Shown: positions 52,201-58,698 of the stretch, one piece after another
Layout of the letters: each line of letters begins with the position of its first letter
Numbering within the stretch: position 1 is the first letter of the stretch
Assembly (NCBI RefSeq): GCF_007097485.1
Contig: NZ_VKDE01000013.1
Span: forward strand, 1-64,000
Direction of reading: 5' to 3'
From: Carboxylicivirga sp. M1479
GTDB taxonomy: Bacteria; Bacteroidota; Bacteroidia; Bacteroidales; Marinilabiliaceae
DNA: 64,000 nucleotides
Notes under the pieces: generated by a model
Told to the model about the DNA's origin: nothing
The model's database searches: none
The model's input: only the letters and a program-made list of their open reading frames with translations
Translations under genes and position numbers: made by a program

Positions 52201-55200
52201 ATGTGAAAGCTCAGCTCAGGTTGTTATAACAAATAACCAACCAACATTAGCCGAAGTTGGAGCTAATGATGCCGTTTGTTCGTACGAAACAGAATTAAAA
52301 GCAACGAGCTTTCCTGATCTTGCCAGAGGAGAACAAGCTTACTGGTCAGTGCTTAGTGGAGCAGGTAAATTCGAGGATAAAACAAAGTTTAATACAAAAG
52401 TTAGTGGTCTAGGCCTTGGAGAAAACACTTTCCGATGGACCATTACTCATGAAGGATGTTCATCTTATGCCGATCAAACCATCACTAACTTACATGTTGA
52501 AGTAAATGCCGGAAAAGATACTGTTGTATGTGAGAAAACAGTGATGTTGAATGGCAATAAGCCTGTTAATGGAGATATAGGAGCATGGAGTATTGTTGAA
52601 GGTGGAGCGACTTATGAGGTAGATCAAAATAGTAACCCAAGTATTTTGTTAGGTAACCTGGAATATGGTGTAAATAGGTTCGCTTGGACTATTATGCATG
52701 AAACTTGTCCATCTTCTGATATCGTAACAGTTACTAATAATAAACCCTATTACATCGACTCTAACCAAGATAAACGTGAAGTTTCAGCAGGTTCGCAAGT
52801 TACTGTTAGCGGCAGTGAGGCTACGATGACGGCAGATAGGCCTCATGAAGGTAGTGGCTTTTGGATTTTGGTGTCTGGTGGTGGTAATATTGTTGATCCG
52901 GATAATGCAGGAACAAAAATTACGAATCTTCGTCAGGGAGAAAGTGTTTTCCGCTGGACAGTTACGAATGCGGGCTGTAGTTATTCATCGGATGTTACTG
53001 TAGTGAATGGCGCAATTGAACAAGCCAATGCAGGGCGTAACGATTCTACATGTAATGCTGAGATTCTTTTAAATGGTAACGAACCATTGGTAGCACTTGG
53101 TGAGTGGAGCATTATTGAGGGGGCCGGATCATTTGAAGATGAAAATAAGTTTAACACCAAAGTTGTTGGTTTAGATGCAGGAAGAAATATTTTCAGATGG
53201 ACACTATATAATGGTGCCAGCAAGTCATATGATGATGTGGTGATAATAAACAATGAAGTGGTTGTCGCTAATGCCGGTGAAGATGGAACAATCTGTATTG
53301 ATAATGTATTTGCATTAAGTGGTTCTATTCCAACTCCTAATCGCGAGACGGTTAAGTGGTCGGTGATTGGTGGTTCAGGTACCTTTGCTGATGAAAATGC
53401 TTATTCGACTACTGTTAGCGGACTTGAACAAGGTGAGAACATTATCAAGTACGAAGTTGATTACCATGGTTGTTATTCAGAAGATTACATGACCATAATT
53501 AACGATACGCCAACCGAGCCTTTTGCTGGTGACAATGTAACTTTATGTACTGATTCAATTATGTTAACGCCTAATACACCAACATTTGGTGTTGGAGAAT
53601 GGATTCGTGTGAGCGGTCATGCTGATGCTCTTGCATTGGACGATAATTGGGCCAAGGACCTTGCTCCAGGTATTAATAAGTTGAGTTGGCAAATAAGTAA
53701 TAACGGCTGTGTTTTAAGCGATACAATTACCATAATTAATAATCAACCGGATATGGCTGTTGCAGGACAGGATAGACCTGTTTGTGACAATTCGGTGGTA
53801 TTATCGGCTAACCAACCACGTGCTGGTATGGGAATCGGATACTGGCAATTAATTGCCGGCTCAGGCAGTATAGCTGATTCAACCAATCGAGAATCTGCTG
53901 TAACTGACCTAGGATTAGGAAATAATCGCTTTAGATGGGTGATTGATAATAATGGTTGTCTTTCTATGGACGAAGTAAATATCGCCTATAACTTAGTTGA
54001 GGCGGATGCCGGTTATGCAATGGTCCTATGTGAAGATTCAACTGTACTAAATGCGAATACAGCTTATCCAGGTGTTGGATCATGGGGAATTGAGTCAGGT
54101 AGCGGATCGGCAAGGTTTGAAGAACCTAATAACCCATATACTAAAGTGACTGGTTTGGATCAGGGAGACAACATACTTACTTGGACAATCGACTATGGCG
54201 GATGTCAGTCAGTTAGTACTGTTGTTATCACAAATAATAGTCCAACCAAAGCTGATGCAGGTAGCGATCAGGCTTTATGTGATGTTAATATGGCGACATT
54301 AGGTGGTAATATACCTCTATCAGGACATGGAACCGGGCAATGGAGTATTAAAAATGGTACTGGTAGTTTTGACAACATTGATGTTAATAATCCAACAGTA
54401 AATGATATTGAGTTCGGTGATAATATTTATCGCTGGACCATTAGTAATAAAGATTGTAAATCGTTTGACGATGTTGTGATTAGTAATAATCGCATTGAAT
54501 CAGTTGCAGGAGAATTGCAGGAACTGTGCGCGAGTGAAACAATTCTTGATGGTAATGCCGCAACACCAGGAATCGGAACTTGGAGCGTTATTGGTGGCAC
54601 TAGTCAGGCATCTTTTGAGGATCTTCATAATCCGCACACAACGGTAAGTAACTTAGCAAAAGGCACAAATGTATTACGCTGGGTAGTTGCTTACCGAGGA
54701 TGTGAAACAATATCAGAGGTAACAATTGTGAATAATTCTCCAAGTGCTGCCTATGCTGGTAATACTCAGGAGTTATGTGAGAGTGAAGCAGTGTTGGATG
54801 CCTCTGTTCCATCACCTGGTGAAGGTGTTTGGACAGTGATCAATGGCTCAGGAACGATAACGGATCTAACTGACCCTAAAGCTCCGGTTACTGGTCTGTC
54901 TAAAGGAGACAATGTTTTAAGGTGGACTGTCAGCAATGGTATTTGTACATCAGTTGACGAAGTTCGAATTATTAATAACGAACCATCTGTACCATATGCT
55001 GGTATTGATGAAACAACCTGTGATGGTTCCATTAGCTTGAAAGCGGAAGAGCCTCTCGTTAATGAAGAGCATCTTTGGACAATTGAACAGGGTTATGGTA
55101 ATTTTGATGATCCAACGAGTCCAACAGCGACTATTAGTAACTTAATGCCTGGTGATAATATTCTAAAATGGACTATTACTCGAGGACAATGTGAATTGAG

Positions 55201-56767
55201 TCATTCAATCACGATATCAAACAACGCCGCTGAAATATCTGAAGCTGGACCTGATATAGAAGACTGTAAAGATTGGTCTGAACTTGATGCGAATGTACCG
55301 CAGGATGGTAATGGTATTGGAGAGTGGTCACTTGTGTCTGGTAAAGGAGATTTTGATAATGCCTCTGATGCTAAAACGACTATTCGTAATCTTGGTTTCG
55401 GTGAAAATATATTAATGTGGACCATTACCAATGGCGATTGTTTTACTTCTGATCAGATCACTATTTTTAATAAAATACCAGATCAATCAGAAGCTGGAGA
55501 CGACCGCACAATATGCGAAGATTACATAACTCTAAATGCCAACGATCCGCTTGATGGAATTGGACAATGGAGTGTTGAGAGTGGCATTGGTGAGTTTGTT
55601 GATGCTTCAAAACACAACACTCAGGTGACGGGTATTGGTTATGGTACCAACATATTTAAGTGGACGATCTCTTATGGTGATTGTACTACGGAAGATGTTG
55701 TACAGGTGACAAGTAATAAGGCGAGCCCATATGCTGGAGAAGATGATGTAACCTACGATAATGAATATGACATGCAGGCACAAAACCCTGGTAGTTTAGA
55801 TGGTGTTTGGACGGTAGTTTCAGGAGGAGGCACATTTGATGATCCTAACTTTTTTAACACCACTGTACGTGACTTACCTGCTGGGAAAAGTACTTTCCGT
55901 TGGTCAATTATTACCGAAGGTTGTGAAGCTTACGATGAAGTAACCATTGATTATTTGGAGACGCCGGATGCTGGATTTATTGTTGATCATGAGGTGGGTT
56001 GTTATCCTCTTGAAGTTAAGTTTACCAATTACTCTGTTAATGGTAGTAGGTATATTTGGGACTTTGGAGATGGAACTGAATCTTATGTGTCCGACAAAGT
56101 GAATGGACCACAACACGTTTATGAGGATCCAGGTACATATACCGCTTCTTTAACAGTACCCGGACCTGGTGGTAATGATGCTATTTTTACACAACGTATA
56201 ATCGTACATGATCATCCAGTAGCAGATTTTAATGTTGGGCCAGAGCTTGTGTATCTGCCAGAAGATGAAATTAGGTGTTACGACTTATCAATTGATGCTG
56301 TTAGTTGGTTCTGGGAGTTTGGCGATGGTCAAACATCCGAAGAGCAGAATCCAAGCTATCTATATACTGATGAGGGTACCTATTCTATTACATTGACTGT
56401 TCAGAATGGATTAGGATGTGAAGATAGTTTCACAAAAGATAATGCTATTGAGGCCTATTTAAGTGGTTATGTTGAATTCCCGAATGCCTTTAGGCCGCGT
56501 CCTGGTGGTTCTGGCGGATCTGGAACCATTGGTGAGCGTAACGATGCTATTTTTAAAGCCAAAAATAAAGATGTTGAAGAATATAGTATTCAAATATTTA
56601 ATCGATGGGGGCAGCTTATTTACGAGTCAAAAGATATTGAACAAGGTTGGGATGGAACTTATAAGGGTAAACTTGTGCCGCAGGCTGTTTATGTTTACAA
56701 AGCTTTTGTTAGATTTACCAACGGTAGAGAAAAAAATAAAGCAGGAAGCGTTTTATTAGTGAGATAA
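37280..56767 (+). CDS. Giant SprB-like T9SS surface adhesin (6495 residues)
   Basis: One uninterrupted 19.5-kb frame. Layout: long signal peptide ending near residue 35 (VEVVGQ); Ig/PKD-like region to about 510; at least five related ~80-residue modules (about 510-960) and a later sixth; mixed Ig-like region; about 29 SprB-type repeats (about 1637-4170; C-x-G-x-x-x-G-x-I...GGxGxYxYxW...NGC); a spacer of PKD-like domains; 19 repeats of a second ~85-residue class (about 4641-6229; GxWSVxSGxGxF...FrWTI...GC...VxIxNN); two PKD domains (YIWDFGDG, WFWEFGDG); and a C-terminal gliding-associated type-B sorting domain (FPNAFRPRPGG, IQIFNRWGQLIYESKD, GWDGTYKGK). Flavobacterium johnsoniae SprB, the mobile gliding adhesin, is of nearly the same length. 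The next gene is SprF-like, as beside sprB. A role in gliding/adhesion is inference. Confidence 0.95.
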   Translation: MGINTQALINIGLRGRIASLMLILSLLVGVEVVGQIVYTGGRASLTGLEILTAAGITGDDLTHDHDWTTIPAGLTIAEGATLRSDDDVITWSGGTGSSYVGLEWHAGGHGGVPVTIIVTNSPPVPVCQDGVVRLAKYLVDTDYVEGVDAAPPGHLQKGYWSETAGLTLTDVNDPDAIITIPASAQEGDTYTLTWFHATDQTYTVTIAVTGQVAPTVHLHNEDGNEQDVLFCSFPGGQYTFATVASSGSINIVDLFKQSEDGSTEEIIKDSNTPSDLRVNFGGDKIVSQDLFYAMVDDGQCLDITTNRIRLGELTSVDVQIQGGKSACDPTIFDGNHVLEVMPFDENNFDYQWQFNGADIPLATTSTYTLEDVANGGYGAGSYTVVVTDPTGTCGPFPTAPVVVSDTPMPSISILDKPDGSGVFGMCDDGVSQLYLETQLDAAEPANSGYAWFHNGGLLSGNSNSFLLDNDPGTDPDNTRPEYNAYGEYVVEIYDVNNPECRSTSEPMPVNVVSAPTAYSVSGSNLCKLPSSGASINIGMANSEAGVRYVLLKDGAEIEYVDRNATGSFIFPAVSDLGTYTVVARAGTCADVNMLGSVTIEQSVSPQDIMALTGNLCSNDNNIIGLAASEMGVSYSLYTGIDIASALAAGPIESIIGDASGAGGPVSFSTVLSTAGVYWVQGTRVNCSEWMNNSITIVQGPDVSGMALVGSNGCSNELKNIGLNTTELNVFYELLRDNNIAAPVSSFTGDGSGKSFFPAVQLLAPGVYTVRATNVNNCQEMVAGNITITKQPDDISFLTISPSYVCGTGTITINPGELGVRYTVYLDNGAGNNPVLPAMEQTGNGVNYITFGGLTTPGTYSVFAENSVCSRFLSDVLIVEKQPIPQTVSIPDYSYCTNETGVTVNIDGTENLINYVLVDNSGNDVLTITGDGTLRSFSNITKGTYHIEARSPNLSCIVTLKDVLNNSDYFTIQENTLPDVDILNLPDNFCEDEVNITLVGEPSNASGVWSGAGLGSFLIDNGDGTATFEPGMVGVPGTTYDLTYTYTDGSQCINSITKGATVHANSIDATTLEIVLFDDTTPNTEYCENSPSIDIKAKFKGLDQFYDYAVFSGPGVTSTGLGTASFSPADAGLGDHQITLTFQDPLTDCVGSVTLDVSVGTPISIVGLASEYCANDNTDYPLQGYIDGVLPPATVDNSSFEIVDPDGNTVGDGIVNNTQNFNPNQIVTSSNGKTGVYTVIYSYNSGSCVNELIQEINIIETPDSSFTFPTDDNGVEIDKFCANYGFVGLKPSDPNIANYSSLFTLNGSIINNGFNTTTSNLNLFPTLNTIVHRVDNNGCISTKTRTFSVNEPNVTILLPCSIYFENDDPFQVVASGLDENNGTAIFEMFASDGSSVAWLTDSDLSDNMATIDPNGHVGNNYRVVMTFKSDNTDCEKVVETSFDIYPALDFNGVFDGDKICNSSGLITLSGTSIPAGASAEFTIISGLTNTSNGVATIDPASMSIGINTLEFKLTGADGCVHTVSKQIEILDTPSAIYDIQGGGIYCKDAPLATKGRTIGLTGSSIGVTYELLINGGSLSIPVTFDGTGSSFNFTVNNDGTGGDQLFTSTGNYTVIADMGGCAAVMNGSTDIIMYELSLNLDSQTDISCFGDSDGTVTLIGGGGSGNYEYSVDGTSWQLSPTFTGLGLGDHEFSIRDISIPADKCSERIDILTVNVQQPLTALDVNLLNKTNVGCTPCTAGVDCEGSATISISGGTPDGALPDGYTIIWSTGGTGLTETGMPVGNHSVQVTDAKACTTTFGVEIIANTPIMLTEHADANLHIDNDCHNGTSGEFVVVATGGSGTFEFSLTDPATTTEVWLPATNVNEFNYTGLSAGAYNIWVRDADALYQRCIVKVDTPITISEPNILTITEEVVSHKDITCSTATDGEFTVKASGGLSGTYNFSLTDPAIGASWQAANTALLDGLYVTGVGAGVHSVWVQDAVYNSCETQKVDVTILDVNPLTYTVIDNTNVSCHLGNDGRLEVLAQGGSGNYVYQWEQPVGTIISSGPVNYIEDLLAGDYHLTIQDVTDPTNICAAVQQTFTITQPDALVINLLDIQASNCSLQNTGSIEIDVQGGTTDFVTYPGLGYDISWSNGESNKEKIENLTPGNYTVEVIDNNGCRIDNVATPYIVGALADISLESHLLTHNDCFQGSLGEIAVKVDGGSGQYEFRLQGDKIVDWQTAVPILSDEFAWSGLLAGNYEVLVRDANDNACEFSMGTFAITEGTEIIISHNPAIDVTDVTCNGGNDGAITVSTIGGSGVYHYSLDNGATWFATNQAASYTFTNINAGKYFIKVQDALSCSSSNVLEIDVDEVTPLSFALNPLVTPVSCFDGNDGSIVVSGQGGSGNYDYSIDGGANWQPTGDFNILEADTYSLSIRDRNNILCQQLNLLTITVDQPNDFTVTEDPDPTKHIDVNCFGESTGSLTVVASGGEGTFEYQLSNASGVVRAWQSLPTFSGLAAQTYNVSVRDMGTSTPDNCEKTNVLSITISEPSSLPSIDNISITNVDCFGSDSGEIEVGVSGGTAPYTYQWTRVSDNANISAAVDNNPVDLLAGIYRLVVTDNNGCVVDDLPEVKQPIAAINVSHNPTNISVVGANDGTISVNTPTNGTSPYTIVWSDGAGAFDGLWMRDNLAAGTYTYIITDSNGCTVSKDVTILETGIALSFDLVSNTINCFNDNSGVISIKVTGGTGPFDIEWDGTVHDGTVANGSKSNILTNDIISSLRAGTYTVKLKDVNGELSKVISIDQADEVSITAGVISSISCNGAGDGRIIVNVASATDPTAYEMIWSGPGGYLVSGTVAAESTQSDLSVPGDYYVTVNYNSTCAVTEKFNIKEPLALGISTDFADTKNVSCDGGNDGQIAVNVTGGSGFSYTWYEWNTSTSTFDVVAGETNRVITGLTAGLYKVEAELSSTSCTIEHEVTLTEPQALTLDLSPVHITSCFGNADGAMQLTIGGGTAPYRYNFGAGDQLMNPLDTEALKTNLLAGTHTVVVTDDKGCVVTASEDILEPNELQVTVVDYAISCETPTSGDDGYLDITIAGGYDNGGQQYRVSIENSSNELVYSDVYTNTVGVALPVNVDKLAADTYDLIVEDINSSDASNCTFTDRFTLSTIVISGSTEDATCITVNDGEINDVVITGATASYTYNWQSLDGGVGFSDATLNQAGLSVGTYRLTVTDPGRGGCVADTNFVIIPKTEIDIAASVSDVECFGDQTGAIEIDPKGRVYTYTWSGPGITASNEHSQNLSNVVAGQYELLVEDGACSFVAFYDIEEPAEIDFDLHYEITDCDDYERTIVIDNVSGGTGDIASEYAFSVSGTGTAVQDVSDKQKFIVDQGGSYTVSVFDKNACFTSRSITIPLEMNKSEVINDVVCHNGATGSINLNMSGGSGAFTYAWTNTGDATYSESTASISNLKAGEYQVLVTDVIEGCTRTWLFDVAEPQAITIGIDKGDITCNGDNNGYINVSATGGVESYTYYWSPTSGGIVQNAQNQSDLSSGSYTVTVRDNNNCSANETVVIEENDPISAVLTPTDTDCDGNNGQLELTVNGGSNNYTYNWSTVDGNHTALNNSLTTQTGLSGGTYQVTVTDADPAKSSCSITVEETLTKAIEVINKVVTPVSCSGNNDGTISFDVIGGDENYTYSWTTLIGDPTKIQDGVRNQIGLSEGKYQVDIADGRTPAGVPCSIPVIFDVVATSGLIVDVAIDNVVCKGESSGKLSVTVSGGNSNDNYTYDWNDGAYSGKNLDNLPAGPYKLLVIDNELSCEFIQTYHITEPSELVSIDLVDVTDVKCKDDASGEILISASGGTGALTYLWSGSPSIPTGNNPTGLLAGTYEVAIVDAEGCNISSGPIVINEPAQSIAIDDFTVSHTTLPLASDGSISIAVSGGVGTYHYAWFDKDDNAVGTDNTVLDGVGKGEYYVIVTDDNACSVRSGLINVVGPDASLDFDYELYHVRPCNGDGNGIIDITNIYGGHKNLATGSPTYNIKIEQGAVTHVEVDALNYTYTGVLAGTYQITITDRDGNTALKEVIVTEEPVLTIASDVISNATCYLGNNGVIEVTVDGGIPDASGNYFVEIVGDNGDYQSKSDVKANVALNFSGLAAATYSIRVSDHVKDYPGYESAPTNCFAEDIKEITQPEAQVALDVSAGSKEICWGEDANLTLAVSNWNFSDGNLAVTIFDGKNKYTDVTVSSSPFNVTVTPETRGNYEYSILKVYEPGNATCLRGFDITPVPATVIVNEPPTASISSTVTEVCQGDDVGLSVVFSSGTEWTFTWEDLNNGSSGTVTTTNNPYLFTDSPIDDARYVITSVDNTTCSSVGNGEVLVDVRDNPSVLLSGAKAICANDASGVDLQLDFTGQAPYTLVMDEDGKEVSYTFNSDSETLNVRPLTTTTYTVKSVRDANSCIVNVAGQQAIVTINHLPERIAKINVVDPQYTDGVCQGAVGVEYSVEAVNYATGGYTWIAPDNSSIVSGDGTIKVELEFDSNFAGGYLKVKGGDNGCGEGPVTKLWIPAKPLPANPSVITGPAELCEGQFGFSYSITPVANATAYRWELPTGFNIVGDTDGASIVVELDPIINSLSSTIKVIPYNNCGDALADSELGVNVYPLPVAYAGPNGNVCGSADTYTMQANNASLVNAAYSGEWEVVSGEATITDVSKYNTTVTNLSRGDVVFRWRVTNTNMGNNQCGAESFTTVRNNELSVLAQAASSTVCNSIADLTGTPIPLDIDGNVYANTSGAWKVVEPISSTAVISDGSANVTSVSNLENGRNVFSWTITQNGCSSTALVEVYNNEPSDPVITNGTLVDVCGDAVTLTAAGSVVGNGSWSLISGSGTVASSNSTTTNITGLRQGDNTFRYTIEEGGCTKSSEIVVRNNKLDVSAGADDIVCGDVYLLEATPVDPANGITGYWSSTESVFFVDGTNPSTEVRQLLPDDNTLTWTLKQNGCESSAQVVITNNQPTLAEVGANDAVCSYETELKATSFPDLARGEQAYWSVLSGAGKFEDKTKFNTKVSGLGLGENTFRWTITHEGCSSYADQTITNLHVEVNAGKDTVVCEKTVMLNGNKPVNGDIGAWSIVEGGATYEVDQNSNPSILLGNLEYGVNRFAWTIMHETCPSSDIVTVTNNKPYYIDSNQDKREVSAGSQVTVSGSEATMTADRPHEGSGFWILVSGGGNIVDPDNAGTKITNLRQGESVFRWTVTNAGCSYSSDVTVVNGAIEQANAGRNDSTCNAEILLNGNEPLVALGEWSIIEGAGSFEDENKFNTKVVGLDAGRNIFRWTLYNGASKSYDDVVIINNEVVVANAGEDGTICIDNVFALSGSIPTPNRETVKWSVIGGSGTFADENAYSTTVSGLEQGENIIKYEVDYHGCYSEDYMTIINDTPTEPFAGDNVTLCTDSIMLTPNTPTFGVGEWIRVSGHADALALDDNWAKDLAPGINKLSWQISNNGCVLSDTITIINNQPDMAVAGQDRPVCDNSVVLSANQPRAGMGIGYWQLIAGSGSIADSTNRESAVTDLGLGNNRFRWVIDNNGCLSMDEVNIAYNLVEADAGYAMVLCEDSTVLNANTAYPGVGSWGIESGSGSARFEEPNNPYTKVTGLDQGDNILTWTIDYGGCQSVSTVVITNNSPTKADAGSDQALCDVNMATLGGNIPLSGHGTGQWSIKNGTGSFDNIDVNNPTVNDIEFGDNIYRWTISNKDCKSFDDVVISNNRIESVAGELQELCASETILDGNAATPGIGTWSVIGGTSQASFEDLHNPHTTVSNLAKGTNVLRWVVAYRGCETISEVTIVNNSPSAAYAGNTQELCESEAVLDASVPSPGEGVWTVINGSGTITDLTDPKAPVTGLSKGDNVLRWTVSNGICTSVDEVRIINNEPSVPYAGIDETTCDGSISLKAEEPLVNEEHLWTIEQGYGNFDDPTSPTATISNLMPGDNILKWTITRGQCELSHSITISNNAAEISEAGPDIEDCKDWSELDANVPQDGNGIGEWSLVSGKGDFDNASDAKTTIRNLGFGENILMWTITNGDCFTSDQITIFNKIPDQSEAGDDRTICEDYITLNANDPLDGIGQWSVESGIGEFVDASKHNTQVTGIGYGTNIFKWTISYGDCTTEDVVQVTSNKASPYAGEDDVTYDNEYDMQAQNPGSLDGVWTVVSGGGTFDDPNFFNTTVRDLPAGKSTFRWSIITEGCEAYDEVTIDYLETPDAGFIVDHEVGCYPLEVKFTNYSVNGSRYIWDFGDGTESYVSDKVNGPQHVYEDPGTYTASLTVPGPGGNDAIFTQRIIVHDHPVADFNVGPELVYLPEDEIRCYDLSIDAVSWFWEFGDGQTSEEQNPSYLYTDEGTYSITLTVQNGLGCEDSFTKDNAIEAYLSGYVEFPNAFRPRPGGSGGSGTIGERNDAIFKAKNKDVEEYSIQIFNRWGQLIYESKDIEQGWDGTYKGKLVPQAVYVYKAFVRFTNGREKNKAGSVLLVR
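38815..40200 (+). repeat. Five N-terminal ~80-residue modules in the giant adhesin
   Basis: Protein-level repeats share Cys ... G(V/N)xYxL(L/Y)xDx ... GTYTVxA ... C: examples are VRYVLLKDGAE, VSYSLYTGID, VFYELLRDNN, VRYTVYLDNG and INYVLVDNSG. A further copy lies near 41900-42180 (VTYELLINGG). Confidence 0.75.
42185..49790 (+). repeat. About 29 SprB-type repeats
   Basis: Each ~85-90-residue unit opens with a Cys-Gly-x-(N/D)-(D/G)-G motif (DISCFGDSDG, DVTCNGGNDG, DITCNGDNNG) followed by GGSGxYxY, and most end with (N/D)xxxC. Two units lack the opening Cys (near 45165 and 48970). DNA-level identity between units is low, so this is an old array with little recent recombination. Confidence 0.85.
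51200..55965 (+). repeat. 19 tandem ~85-residue modules of a second class
   Basis: Units share AG-x-(D/N)-x-x-x-C ... L-x-(A/G)-N-x-P ... G-x-W-(S/T) ... G-x-F-x-(D/N) ... T-x-V-x-x-L-x-x-G-x-N-x-x-x-W-(T/V)-I ... G-C ... V-x-I-x-N-N. Most contain exactly two Cys, presumably one disulfide. Units 7, 8 and 19 have only one. Confidence 0.87.
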
Positions 56768-57861
56768 TGGGAATAATAAGAGATATCATTTCAAAAGTTA
56801 ATCAAGGCAAACAAGTGTTTGTGTTATGTGCTATTGTTATGCTTGTGGCCGGAGTTACTCGAGTGCAGGCGCAAGATGTATCATTTTCACAAATGTATGC
56901 CACTCCCATGTATCTAAGCCCATCGTTTACTGGTTTAACACAGGGAACACGTATGGGCTTAACCTATCGCGATCAGTGGCCTGGAATAGCCAATACATAT
57001 AGTTCTTATGCCTTATCAGTCGATCATTTTTTTGATGAGTACAGTAGTGGTATTGGTTTTATGGCTATGCGAGATGATGCTGGTAATGGACTTTTAGTTC
57101 GTCAGGACTTTAGCTTGCTGTATGCCTACGAGTTTGAGGTGGCTCGCGAGATATTTGTTCGCCCGGGTATTGAATTTGCTTATAAAGAGCGTAATCTAAA
57201 TTTGGTCGATGCAGTTTTTCCATCCGATCAAAGTTTAGAAGGCGGTTTTATACCTGGCAGTGGAAGTACGGGTGAGGAGTACAGTCATAAGCAATTTGAT
57301 GCAGCCGCTTCGGCCATGATTTATAGTGATGATTTTTGGTTTGGTTTTGCTTTTCACAATTTGGTTAAAAGTAATATTGGAGTGACAGATATTGAAACTT
57401 ATAATCCTTTTAAAACCACATTATATGGTGGATATAAGTATCAGTATAAAGATCAAATGCGTCGTAATGATGAGCAAAGTATTACACTTGCTTTTCATTA
57501 TCGAATGCAAGAGAGTTTTCGTCAACTAGATGCGGGTACTTATTGGTATATTAATCCAATAGAATTGGGATTGTGGTATAGAGGTATACCTTTTGCATCA
57601 AGTGGAGGGCTAGAGAATCAAGATGGCTTAATTTTTATACTTGGTATCAATGTAGGGTCTGCTCGTTTTGCTTATAGCTACGATTGGACATTATCCGAAC
57701 TAGGTGGTTATAGTAATGGAGCCAATGAACTAACATTAATATACCGTTTTAATCAATCTGTTAAAAAAGTTAAGTCGCGTGGTGCTATACCGTGTAGTGC
57801 TCCAGGTATAAATGGAGGATCAGGTTCCAAATACCGTCGTCGATCTCGCTCTTTCTTTTAA
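56767..57861 (+). CDS. PorP/SprF family membrane protein, partner of the giant adhesin
   Basis: The 364-residue product has an N-terminal signal segment (FVLCAIVMLVAGVTRVQA) and the PorP/SprF start QDVSFSQMYATPMYLSPSF, followed by TGLTQGTRMGLTYRDQWPG and barrel strands. The C-terminus is strongly basic (KYRRRSRSFF), as in its paralogue at 11966. Its ATG shares one base with the stop of the adhesin gene, so translation is coupled. In F. johnsoniae, SprF is needed for secretion of SprB; the same role is likely here. Confidence 0.94.
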   Translation: MGIIRDIISKVNQGKQVFVLCAIVMLVAGVTRVQAQDVSFSQMYATPMYLSPSFTGLTQGTRMGLTYRDQWPGIANTYSSYALSVDHFFDEYSSGIGFMAMRDDAGNGLLVRQDFSLLYAYEFEVAREIFVRPGIEFAYKERNLNLVDAVFPSDQSLEGGFIPGSGSTGEEYSHKQFDAAASAMIYSDDFWFGFAFHNLVKSNIGVTDIETYNPFKTTLYGGYKYQYKDQMRRNDEQSITLAFHYRMQESFRQLDAGTYWYINPIELGLWYRGIPFASSGGLENQDGLIFILGINVGSARFAYSYDWTLSELGGYSNGANELTLIYRFNQSVKKVKSRGAIPCSAPGINGGSGSKYRRRSRSFF

Positions 57862-57994
57862 TAGTATTGCTTACAAATGGGTATTAGTACATTACGGTTA
57901 ATGGCGCTAATTAAGTACTGTAGTGCTTTATTATAGGGCCGTGTAGAAAGTTTAAAAAAAGAGAGCAAATATTTTTATATGAATGGTAATCCGT

Positions 57995-58002
57995 TATATT
58001 TG
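57995..58002 (+). promoter_or_regulatory. Candidate promoter for the OmpH-like gene
   Basis: TATATTTG (57995-58002) matches the -7 consensus, with TTTT at 57972-57975 at the -33 spacing (one mismatch to TTTG). It lies 42 bases before the ATG at 58044, and GGGAG precedes the start. Confidence 0.55.
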
Positions 58003-58043
58003 TTCTCCGTAAAATTAAAAGGTTAAATTTCACTAGGGAGAGT

Positions 58044-58646
58044 ATGAAACAATTATCAACAGTGTTGAATGGCGTATTATTAGTAGCTGTTATTATATTA
58101 TTTGTATTGCATTTTTCTAACTCAGGAAACAGTCAGGCAAAAAACATAGCCGATACGACAGTGCAAGGAGGAGAAGTTTTTCCTGTAGCTTATATTAATA
58201 CAGATTCACTATTATTAAACTACAGCTTTGCAAAGGAAGTTAACGAGCAGTTAATGGGTAAAGAAGAAGCATCAAGAGCTGATTTTAATGAAAAGGCAAA
58301 AGTGTTTCAGCAGGATGCAGTTGAGTTTCAGCGTAAAGTTCAAAACAATGGTTTTTTGAGTATGGAGCGTGCTCAAAAGGAGCAAGAGCGCCTGGCAAAG
58401 GCTGAGCAGGATTTACAACAGCTGAATCAGCAGTTGACGAACGAGTTGATGAAAGAACAAGACAAATTAAACCGTCAGTTACGCGATACTCTAATGAATT
58501 ATCTTGATGAGTATGCTAAGGTAAATCCTTACAAGGTTATTTTAAGTAATACATTAGGTGATAATGTACTGTATGGAGCTGATGGCGTTGATATTACCAA
58601 TGAAATTGTAGAGGTATTAAATGCCCGTCATTTGGCTTCTAAGTAA
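58044..58646 (+). CDS. OmpH/Skp family periplasmic protein
   Basis: The 200-residue product has an N-terminal signal or anchor (VLLVAVIILFVLHF, about 12-25), then the OmpH opening VFPVAYINTDSLLLNYSFAKE, a long coiled coil rich in Gln/Glu/Lys (about 75-155: RAQKEQERLAKAEQDLQQLN), and a C-terminal alpha/beta end (YKVILSNTLGDNVLYG, DITNEIVEVLN). Skp/OmpH chaperones hold outer-membrane proteins during transit. It may stay anchored, since no clear cleavage site is seen. It is transcribed alone. Confidence 0.9.
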   Translation: MKQLSTVLNGVLLVAVIILFVLHFSNSGNSQAKNIADTTVQGGEVFPVAYINTDSLLLNYSFAKEVNEQLMGKEEASRADFNEKAKVFQQDAVEFQRKVQNNGFLSMERAQKEQERLAKAEQDLQQLNQQLTNELMKEQDKLNRQLRDTLMNYLDEYAKVNPYKVILSNTLGDNVLYGADGVDITNEIVEVLNARHLASK

Positions 58647-58663
58647 TAGCTAAAACGTATTAT

Positions 58664-58698
58664 AAAAAGGCAGAGGTCAAGCGACTTCTGCCTTTTTT
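58664..58698 (+). terminator. Terminator after the OmpH-like gene
   Basis: A 15-bp stem with one G-U pair (58664-58678 with 58683-58697), a short loop and a T-run. Confidence 0.88.

Noticed and set aside
51200-55965. Recent DNA-level tandem duplication in the giant adhesin
   Set aside because: The modules are similar only as protein; neighbouring units differ widely at the base level.
37280-56767. Small antisense open frames within the giant adhesin gene
   Set aside because: Chance frames in a 19.5-kb gene; none has a recognisable product or regulatory context.
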